DNA from: Pseudomonadota bacterium
Lineage (GTDB): Bacteria > Desulfobacterota > Desulfovibrionia > Desulfovibrionales > Desulfovibrionaceae
Direction: 5' to 3'
NCBI GenBank assembly: GCA_018822065.1
Contig: JAHJKV010000523.1
Location: 1 to 6,210, forward strand
DNA: 6,210 bases
Shown: positions 1 through 4,947 of the stretch, piece by piece
Layout: every line of letters starts with the position of its first letter
How positions within the stretch are numbered: position 1 is the stretch's first letter
Notes under the pieces: model-generated
Database searches by the model: none
What the model saw: the letters and a program-made list of their open reading frames with translations, nothing else
Told to the model about the DNA's origin: nothing
Made by a program: the position numbers and the translations under genes

Positions 1-22
1 GCAGTTAAGGGAATTTACCTGC
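1..22. repeat. Imperfect inverted repeat at the left edge
   Basis: Arms GCAGTTAA (1-8) and TTACCTGC (15-22) pair over eight positions with one mismatch around a six-base loop, GGGAAT. The element may extend beyond the window. There is no T-run after it, so it is not a convincing intrinsic terminator. It could equally be chance or part of a coding sequence. Confidence 0.25.
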
Positions 23-106
23 CACAGCGATGCAAAGGGAGTGGTGCGTCCAGATGGCCAATTTTGTGTCCCTAAAGGGCGGCATACACCCCAACTAACC
101 TCATGA
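2..106 (+). other. Possible 3' end of an upstream reading frame (open at the left edge)
   Basis: Two plus-strand frames are open from the window edge. The one beginning at base 2 runs 34 codons to a TGA at 104-106 and includes the stretch VVRPDGQFCVPKGRH. The one beginning at base 1 stops at TAA 73-75. The third frame stops at once. I recognise no family in either peptide, and 34 open codons in G+C-rich DNA can occur by chance. The stretch is therefore either the C-terminus of an upstream gene or plain intergenic DNA. No terminator with a T-run follows it. Confidence 0.2.
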
Positions 107-130
107 CTAGCGAAATATCGGCACAATAAT
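103..130 (+). promoter_or_regulatory. Weak sigma-70-like promoter candidate A
   Basis: ATGACT (103-108, four of six matches to TTGACA) lies 16 bp before AATAAT (125-130, five of six matches to TATAAT). A transcript would start near 137 and carry a leader of about 108 nt that includes the purine tract at 140-162. The evidence is motif matching by eye only. Confidence 0.22.
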
Positions 131-139
131 GATCGGAAT

Positions 140-162
140 AAAGGGAAGGGAGGGAGAAAAGG
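140..162 (+). promoter_or_regulatory. 23-nt pure purine tract with three G-triplets
   Basis: Every base from 140 to 162 is A or G, with GGG at 143-145, 148-150 and 152-154 and a further GG at 161-162. The run lies about 85 bp before the first gene, in DNA otherwise poor in long G runs. It could form a two-layer or incomplete three-layer quadruplex, or act as a protein or anti-SD binding stretch. No start codon follows it at a suitable distance, so it is not an obvious ribosome binding site. Function is unknown. Confidence 0.3.
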
Positions 163-165
163 CTC

Positions 166-195
166 TTGGCAAATTCCAGAAAATGCGGTTAATAT
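166..195 (+). promoter_or_regulatory. Sigma-70-like promoter candidate B for the operon
   Basis: TTGGCA (166-171, five of six matches to TTGACA) lies 18 bp before TAATAT (190-195, four of six matches to TATAAT). A transcript would begin near 202 and leave a leader of about 40 nt before the first start codon. I slightly prefer this candidate over the one at 103-130 because of its -35 match and its distance to the gene. No Pho-box-like repeats or sigma-54 GG/GC pair were seen nearby. Confidence 0.3.
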
Positions 196-212
196 CTCTT
201 ACGAATAGAACA

Positions 213-242
213 GCCCGGCAGTATCGCGGGCATGGGGAGAGG
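213..242 (+). promoter_or_regulatory. Small hairpin followed by the ribosome binding site of the first gene
   Basis: GCCCG (213-217) and CGGGC (227-231) are perfect five-base complementary arms around a nine-base loop. The hairpin ends three bases before the purine stretch GGGGAGAGG (234-242), which serves as Shine-Dalgarno for the ATG at 245. The arms do not cover the binding site itself, so strong occlusion is not implied. Confidence 0.3.
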
Positions 243-244
243 TC

Positions 245-928
245 ATGGAACCAGCAAAAAAGAAAATCAAGTTTTCGAAATTTATGAATAAGGCCCAGAT
301 CGTCGCCTGGATGGAGGAGATGATCGCCTCACTCAAGCAGGGGACGGTGCAGGTTCGAGGGGATGAGGAAGCGCTTGATCTCCAGTTGTCCGACCAACAT
401 GTCCTCGCCGTGGAGGCCAGCACAAAGCATGGGAAGCAGAAGTTCGAGGTGTCCATAAAGTGGATGGCTGATGACGTTCCCATGGAGTGGTGCAAGAAGA
501 ACGCGACGTGCAAACTCAAGAGCAAATGCGGCAAGCTCTTGCTGTGTGATCGGCCCGAGCGGTTGCCCGCCCAGGACCCGGTGGGGGGGACAAAGGCGGT
601 CGGCTCCCAGATGCCCATGGCCCAGGAGGTCAAGAAGGTACACCCCGAGATGGTCCCCAACGGGAAACCCCTCTCCACGAAGAAGGCTCCTCAAGCGGAA
701 AAAGAACCACCTGCAAAGACCGATGCGGCCGTGGGAGCCTCGGCAAAGAAGGTGAAGGAGGGATCCTCGGAGAAACCATCCTCAAAGCAGCCCGCACCCG
801 CTAAGACCACGACGAAGGCCCCGGAGGCGAAGGCCCCGGTGACGAAGGCCCCGGCGACGAAGGCCCCGGCGACGAAGACCCCGGCGGGCAAGGCCCCGGC
901 GGGCAAGGCCTCGGATGAAAGGGAGTGA
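245..928 (+). CDS. Amphi-Trp-like domain protein with Cys-x5 ladder and Lys/Ala/Pro tail
   Basis: A 227-residue basic protein of unknown function and first gene of the operon. Residues 14-73 align by eye with the small protein at 2140-2403: an amphipathic helix (around WMEEMIASLKQG), then alternating strands ending in a Lys-Trp (W73). This is the layout of the amphi-Trp domain. Next comes a short Lys-rich segment with cysteines at 83, 89, 95 and 101, each exactly six apart. From about residue 105 the chain is low-complexity, rich in Lys, Ala and Pro, and ends in six five-residue KAP-type repeats (191-220). That tail resembles histone-H1-like disordered tails. There is no signal peptide or membrane segment, so it is probably cytoplasmic. 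The start at 245 is supported by GGGAG at 235-239; an in-frame ATG at 284 is a weaker alternative. It may occupy the place of the XXXCH protein of other GAK cassettes, but the Cys-His motif is absent. Role as adaptor, metal binder or polyanion binder is inference only. Confidence 0.75.
   Translation: MEPAKKKIKFSKFMNKAQIVAWMEEMIASLKQGTVQVRGDEEALDLQLSDQHVLAVEASTKHGKQKFEVSIKWMADDVPMEWCKKNATCKLKSKCGKLLLCDRPERLPAQDPVGGTKAVGSQMPMAQEVKKVHPEMVPNGKPLSTKKAPQAEKEPPAKTDAAVGASAKKVKEGSSEKPSSKQPAPAKTTTKAPEAKAPVTKAPATKAPATKTPAGKAPAGKASDERE
815..904 (+). repeat. Six tandem 15-bp units encoding KAPxx pentapeptides
   Basis: Six consecutive 15-bp units, each beginning AAG(A/G)CCCCGG or AAGGCCCCGG, with one AAGACC variant, encode KAPEA, KAPVT, KAPAT, KAPAT, KTPAG and KAPAG. 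Units three and four code for identical peptides. The unit is a multiple of three, so gain or loss of copies would keep the frame and only change tail length. Such arrays can vary between strains by slippage. Confidence 0.85.
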
Positions 929-949
929 CCCTTGCGACTCGCCCCTCCG

Positions 950-965
950 CCTCCTTGGAAAAGGA
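950..965 (+). promoter_or_regulatory. GNRA-type hairpin sequestering the ribosome binding site of the second gene
   Basis: TCCTT (952-956), GGAA (957-960) and AAGGA (961-965) make a five-base-pair hairpin with a GGAA tetraloop of the GNRA class. Its 3' arm is the Shine-Dalgarno AAGGA, eight bases before ATG 974. The upstream CCTCCTT (950-956) imitates the 16S anti-Shine-Dalgarno core. The stem is short, so translation of the upstream gene up to 928 or helicase action could open it. This could tune translation of the PHP-like gene, or indicate that translation starts at the upstream TTG (932). Confidence 0.35.
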
Positions 966-973
966 ATGACGAA

Positions 974-2122
974 ATGAAGAAACCGGTCCTCGAAGCCATC
1001 GCCATCGACCGGTTGAGTCTTGAATCGACCTTGCAGGACGAGGAGTGGTTCGCCCAAATCACGTCCCAGGAACTGAGCGAGGAGGTCATGGAACGCTTGG
1101 TGAACCCCGAAGAGGTGTTCCCCGCCCAACGCTCGGTGATGGCGATCCACTGGCATCCCGAATTCGTCCCTCTCCCCCTCATAGAAGAGCGGATCCGAAA
1201 GATGTACCCGGGGTCTACCAACACCCTCGTCATCCCTACGCAGCACAACGTGCTGGTGGAGCTTGGCGACTACGTGGGCTGCGAGGTGGACTGCTATTCA
1301 CGGGAGTTCAAGCGAAAGGTCCAGTTGTTGGCGCATTTCAAGAGCGGCGCCCGGATGGATGCCGCGACCACCTTCAGGTCCATGCTCGAGCACACCTTCT
1401 CTTACCGGGCTGGACAGCTGTTCGAGTTTCTCGACGCCCTCATCCTGTCGTCGGGTGAGCCCTTGCGCCTCAAGGCCGCGCACAAGGTCGGGGCCGACGG
1501 CAGGCTCATTGGCCTGGCGCGGGTGTATGCGACCCGGCTCAAGGCGATGATTTTAGCACATCTCGAAGATATTCCACGTGATTTTGTCAGGAACAAGTTG
1601 GTCAACTGGTACTTCGAGGAGCTCAAGGCGCTCTATGACGACGCCTTGATCGATCATGTGCAGTCCTATATCCGCGAGGTGAAGAACCTGGTGAAGCTCG
1701 GGTTCGATCCGGAGCATTTTTATGAGACCCAGGAGATAATCGAAGAGGTCCGCGGCCTCGGTGGGGGGATCATCATCCCCCATCCCGAGCAGTTCTGGCC
1801 CATCCTCCTGGCGGACTACGACGTGGACGGGTACGAGGTTTGGAACCCTCAATCTTATGACTTCACAGATTTTCTCATTCATGTGGTGACCCAGAAGAAC
1901 AAGAAGGCGGCCATGGGCGAGCGACCCCTGCTCATCACCATGGGGGACGACTGCCATATGGGAGTGAAGACCCGACCGCTGGACCGTCAGGATCCCGTGA
2001 AGGCGGCGCGCCAGATCGGTCTTCAGCCCCCCTGGGAAGATCCCATGATCAAGAAGCGGCTTGGGGTCGGCAACATCACTCGCGATGGCATGATCGACGC
2101 CTACCGCGCCCGACTGGGATAG
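974..2122 (+). CDS. PHP-like putative metal-dependent hydrolase
   Basis: A 382-residue protein, probably cytoplasmic. Its motifs follow the order of PHP (polymerase and histidinol phosphatase) phosphoesterases: a His-x-His pair in AIHWHPE (H59, H61), a further His in PTQHN (H91), a central helical insertion (about 125-265), then IPHPEQ (H270), EVWN (E288) and GDDCH (D325, D326, H328), the last resembling the GSDAH motif of the family. PHP enzymes bind two or three metal ions and mostly hydrolyse phosphate esters; that this one does so is inference. Start at ATG 974 is preferred because AAGGA lies eight bases ahead and the product begins MKKPVLE. A TTG at 932 with GGGAG (921-925) would add 14 residues, four of them consecutive prolines, and cannot be excluded. 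It follows gene 1 after 45 bp and precedes the small amphi-Trp gene by 17 bp. As the only hydrolase-like protein in an operon with two kinases, it is a candidate reversing enzyme. Confidence 0.7.
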   Translation: MKKPVLEAIAIDRLSLESTLQDEEWFAQITSQELSEEVMERLVNPEEVFPAQRSVMAIHWHPEFVPLPLIEERIRKMYPGSTNTLVIPTQHNVLVELGDYVGCEVDCYSREFKRKVQLLAHFKSGARMDAATTFRSMLEHTFSYRAGQLFEFLDALILSSGEPLRLKAAHKVGADGRLIGLARVYATRLKAMILAHLEDIPRDFVRNKLVNWYFEELKALYDDALIDHVQSYIREVKNLVKLGFDPEHFYETQEIIEEVRGLGGGIIIPHPEQFWPILLADYDVDGYEVWNPQSYDFTDFLIHVVTQKNKKAAMGERPLLITMGDDCHMGVKTRPLDRQDPVKAARQIGLQPPWEDPMIKKRLGVGNITRDGMIDAYRARLG

Positions 2123-2139
2123 CGGGCGAAGGAGGAACA

Positions 2140-2403
2140 ATGGCTTCCGAAGAGTTCAAACACGAATCCATGCAGGATCAGGAGTCGGTTGTGAAGTACC
2201 TGCAGACGCTGGCCGATGGGTTTCAGCGCGGCAGCATCGAATTTCACGACGGCACACAGCAGCTCGAACTGAGGCCTCACGGGCTCCTGGAGTTGCGCAT
2301 TCGGGCCAGGCAGAAGGGAGACCGTTCCAAGCTGGTGCTCAAATTGGTGTGGAAGAACGATCACAAGAAGAACGATTCAGGCTCCCTCTCGATCTCAATC
2401 TGA
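2140..2403 (+). CDS. Amphi-Trp domain protein (small, stand-alone)
   Basis: An 87-residue protein that is almost entirely one amphi-Trp domain: a helix (about 14-30, ESVVKYLQTLADGFQRG), strands with alternating polar and nonpolar residues (IEFHDG, LELRP, LELRIRARQKG, KLVLKLVW), ending at W71. A short polar tail with Lys/Asn and then Ser/Ile follows. The domain is a family named from sequence pattern and found with GAK-type genes; its biochemical role is not established. GGAGGA at 2131-2136 is placed correctly for ATG 2140. The gene lies 17 bp after the PHP-like gene and 18 bp before the PhoU-kinase gene. The first gene of the operon carries a divergent copy of the same domain. It is small and soluble, so a substrate, carrier or scaffold role is possible but is inference. 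Confidence 0.85.
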   Translation: MASEEFKHESMQDQESVVKYLQTLADGFQRGSIEFHDGTQQLELRPHGLLELRIRARQKGDRSKLVLKLVWKNDHKKNDSGSLSISI

Positions 2404-2421
2404 GCCAGAAGGGGCGCTCCG

Positions 2422-4059
2422 ATGGACCAGTTCACGCAAGAAGTTCGGCAGAATCTGAAGTATCTGAGGCTCGAGGTCACGCGGCAGGTGACCGAGTGCG
2501 AGAAGGTGGTGCTTGAGCCCATCGAACCGGCTGTCGACCGTGTCACGGTCCGCGACGATTACATCGACAATCTTCGCATAGGAATAGAACATCGCTGCTT
2601 TAAAAAGCTCTCCGACGAGAAGCTGCCCAAGCCGGCGCGGGATCTGCTGAGGGCCATCACCATCATCGCCTCCAACCTCGAACGCATCGGCGATCACGCG
2701 GTCTCCATCGTTGGACAGACGGGATATTTTACCGATTGGTCTGTCGTGCTCAAGGCCGAGGTGCGGCCCTTCTTCTCAGAGATACAAAAGGCCCTCGATC
2801 GTATCGACGACGCCGTGGACAACCTCGACCTGCACAAGGGCCTGCTCATCTGCCGCAGCGAGGTGAAGATAGACCAACTGTACAAGAAGGCCTTTGATCG
2901 AATCGCTAGGGTCCTGTCCACGGGCACGAACACGCTCAATCACCTTACCCTGTTGTTTATCTATCGCTATCTTGAGCGGATCGGCGACTCCCTGCAGAAC
3001 ATCGGAGAGGCCCTGCTCTTTGCCACGGTAGGCGAGAAGATCAAGCTCAGCCAGTTCGACGCCATGGAGAGTAGTTTCACCAACGCGGGCATCGATTTCG
3101 AGATGGACAACATCGATTACTCGGGGATCTGGGAGACGCGATCGGGGTGTAAAATATACACGATCCGCGATCTCAATCGCTCACAGGGGCGGTTCGTTGT
3201 GTACAAAGAAGGGGCCATCGGCAAACTGGAGCAGGAGCGCGATCAACTCCGCGAGTGGGAGGCGCTCATGCCTGGGCTCCCGCCGAAAGTTCTGGGTTTC
3301 TCCGAGCACGATGGTCGGGGCTCCATGGTGCTTGAGTATCTCAGCGGCATCACCTTCCGCAATATCGCCCTCAGCGGGACCGAGAAGGCCCTCTCCACGG
3401 CCTTGGAGCTCCTCATCGGCAATGTCCTCAGGATCTGGGACAAGACCATCGTCCGTGAGCCTTCCAATGCGCACCACATGCGACAACTCTCCCGGAGAAT
3501 TCAGGAGGTGCTCGACGTGCATCCCGACTTCTCCTTCCCCAACACCTCCATCGGTGACCTCTCGCTCAAGTCTTTCGAGACCCTGCTTGAGGAGGCGACG
3601 GTCCTTGAAGAACCGCTCGCGTCACCCGTGAGCGTGCGCATCCACGGAGATTTCAATAACGACAACGTCATCATCGAACCTGACGGAATGGTTTTTCATT
3701 ATATCGACATGCATCGTTCTAAGGTCACCGATTACACCCAGGACATCTCCGTCTTTCTTATCTCCAATTTCCGGATACCTCTCTTCGAGAAGCGGATCCG
3801 AGAGCGGCTCAACCGGATCAACGACGCCTTCTATCGAGCGACCCGCGCCTTCGCGCACAACAACGGGGATACTACCTTCGATCTCAGGCTGGCCTTTGGA
3901 CTCGTTCGGAGCTTCATCACCTCAACCCGTTTCGAGCTCAAGGAGCAGTTCGCCAAGGAGATGTTCCAGCGGGCGGTGTATCTTCTGGAGCGGGTCTCGC
4001 GTGTGGATGGTTCGGAGCTCAGCGCCTTCACGTTGCCCGAGGACATCTTTCATTACTAG
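2422..4059 (+). CDS. PhoU domain fused to an aminoglycoside-phosphotransferase-like kinase
   Basis: A 545-residue two-part protein. Residues 1-205 form two PhoU-like three-helix repeats, with LERIGDHAVSI at 86-96 and LERIGDSLQNI at 184-194. E/D-x3-D metal-site patterns appear at D45-D49, E87-D91, E147-D151 and E185-D189. Stand-alone PhoU proteins regulate phosphate signalling and are about this length. Residues about 230-545 look like an APH-type kinase: a candidate ATP-anchoring lysine in VVYKEG (K262), a Glu-rich helix after it (E270 region), hinge VLEYLSG (303-309), catalytic loop HGDFNNDN (D410, N415), a metal-binding Asp in YIDMHRS (D429) and DYTQDIS (437-443). All key residues are present, so the kinase is probably active. 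Substrates of such kinases range from small molecules to proteins and cannot be predicted here. AAGGGG at 2409-2414 supports ATG 2422. The fusion suggests that kinase activity is tied to a PhoU-type sensor or partner; this is inference. Confidence 0.85.
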   Translation: MDQFTQEVRQNLKYLRLEVTRQVTECEKVVLEPIEPAVDRVTVRDDYIDNLRIGIEHRCFKKLSDEKLPKPARDLLRAITIIASNLERIGDHAVSIVGQTGYFTDWSVVLKAEVRPFFSEIQKALDRIDDAVDNLDLHKGLLICRSEVKIDQLYKKAFDRIARVLSTGTNTLNHLTLLFIYRYLERIGDSLQNIGEALLFATVGEKIKLSQFDAMESSFTNAGIDFEMDNIDYSGIWETRSGCKIYTIRDLNRSQGRFVVYKEGAIGKLEQERDQLREWEALMPGLPPKVLGFSEHDGRGSMVLEYLSGITFRNIALSGTEKALSTALELLIGNVLRIWDKTIVREPSNAHHMRQLSRRIQEVLDVHPDFSFPNTSIGDLSLKSFETLLEEATVLEEPLASPVSVRIHGDFNNDNVIIEPDGMVFHYIDMHRSKVTDYTQDISVFLISNFRIPLFEKRIRERLNRINDAFYRATRAFAHNNGDTTFDLRLAFGLVRSFITSTRFELKEQFAKEMFQRAVYLLERVSRVDGSELSAFTLPEDIFHY

Positions 4060-4071
4060 GAGAAGCAGACC

Positions 4072-4947
4072 ATGAAAATAGGCGTTATCGGGATACCCGA
4101 CAAGTGGTCCTCTGAGGTGCTGGCCGACACCCTGCAGCGCAAGACCGGATTCCGCAACCTCATAGATATGGCGGAGATGTCAGCGGACCTCGACCGGGGC
4201 CGGATCACCTGCCAGGATCAGGACCTCGCGGCCCTCGATGGCATCATCGTTAAAAAGATCAGCGCGGTGTACAACCCTGAGATCTTTGACAGGCTCTACA
4301 TGCTTGAGCACCTCGAGGCCATGGGCGTTCGGATCTTCTCCCGGCCCGAGCACATCGCCCGTCTGATCAACCGCAGCTCTTGCACCTATCATCTGCGAAA
4401 GCACGGCATCCCCATGCCGCCGACGACCATCACCGAGAGCATCGGGGAAGCGGTCCGGGCCGTCCGTGACTACGGCGAGGCGGTGCTCAAGCCCAACTAC
4501 ACGACCAAGGCCCGGGGAATGCGGTTGATCACGGCCGATGCCTTTCTGGAAGAGGAACTGTCCACCTACCGTGCCGAGGGCAACCCCTTCTTCTATATTC
4601 AGCAGCGCAAGACCCTGCCGGGCTATGACTTCGGCGTCGTGTTTCTCGGAGGTAAATACCTCGCCTCATACGCCCGCCGCAGCGCCGGGAGCTGGAACAC
4701 GACGACCCACTTCGGGGGTCGGTACGAGAAGTTTACGCCGACCGAGGAGATGATCGACATCGCCCAGCGGGCCCAGGAACCCTTTGGGCTCGACTTCACG
4801 TGCGTGGACATGGCCGAGACCTCCGACGGTCTGATCGTGTTTGAGGTGAGCGCCTTCGGCGGCTTCAAGGGGCTCCGCGAGGCATGCCAGATAGACGCGG
4901 CGGATCTGTACAGCGAATATGTGATCATGAGGCTGAAAAATGGATAG
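4072..4947 (+). CDS. GAK-system-type ATP-grasp enzyme (RimK-like)
   Basis: A 291-residue ATP-grasp protein, about the length of RimK. Its N-terminal domain (1-95) begins with a nucleotide-fold strand, KIGVIG. The ATP-grasp part includes VLKPNYTTKARGM (K140 and the following flexible loop), the hinge YIQQRK (175-180), GYDFGVVFLGGKYLASYARRS (184-204, the RimK-like core with the conserved Asp and the late Arg), WNTTTHFGG (208-216) and VDM/FEVSAFGG (D246, E258). ATP-grasp enzymes join a carboxylate to an amine or thiol through an acyl-phosphate; RimK relatives add amino acids to proteins or small molecules. Position 260 is Ser where RimK-like enzymes usually have Asn in E-x-N, a magnesium ligand, so metal geometry may differ. 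The Shine-Dalgarno AGGAGA (4058-4063) overlaps the TAG stop of the kinase gene, suggesting coupling. The last 8 bp overlap the next gene. The GAK family name rests on recollection of the family plus context. Confidence 0.85.
   Translation: MKIGVIGIPDKWSSEVLADTLQRKTGFRNLIDMAEMSADLDRGRITCQDQDLAALDGIIVKKISAVYNPEIFDRLYMLEHLEAMGVRIFSRPEHIARLINRSSCTYHLRKHGIPMPPTTITESIGEAVRAVRDYGEAVLKPNYTTKARGMRLITADAFLEEELSTYRAEGNPFFYIQQRKTLPGYDFGVVFLGGKYLASYARRSAGSWNTTTHFGGRYEKFTPTEEMIDIAQRAQEPFGLDFTCVDMAETSDGLIVFEVSAFGGFKGLREACQIDAADLYSEYVIMRLKNG

Noticed and set aside
64..90. CCCTAAAGGG and flanking GTGT/ACAC as a possible terminator of an upstream gene
   Set aside because: Only a three- to four-base stem forms, the flanks are not symmetric, and no T-run follows.
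1..244. Riboswitch, tRNA or Pho-box control in the leader
   Set aside because: I found no conserved riboswitch core, no tRNA arms and no repeated Pho-box-like heptamers when reading both strands.
815..904. The tandem repeat as a CRISPR array
   Set aside because: Units are 15 bp, directly adjacent without spacers, in frame, and encode a protein tail.
966..977. Three-codon frame ATG-ACG-AAA-TGA overlapping the start of the PHP-like gene
   Set aside because: The purine stretch directly abuts its ATG, leaving no spacing for ribosome binding, so a leader minigene is unlikely.
691..1248. Minus-strand open frames of 185 and 154 codons opposite the repeat tail and the start of the PHP-like gene
   Set aside because: Their Ala/Gly/Val- or Arg/Gly-rich repeats are the antisense reading of the 15-bp array. 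They have no credible independent coding signal.
1045..1458. Plus-strand frames shifted relative to the PHP-like gene, also 3197-3631 in the kinase gene
   Set aside because: They are rich in Arg, Pro and Ser as expected for out-of-frame reading of G+C-rich genes, while the overlapping frames carry intact family motifs.
1553..2140. Long minus-strand open frame (195 codons) opposite the PHP-like gene
   Set aside because: It lies wholly antisense to a gene with recognisable motifs, and long antisense frames are expected in G+C-rich coding DNA. Its translation shows no motif I recognise.
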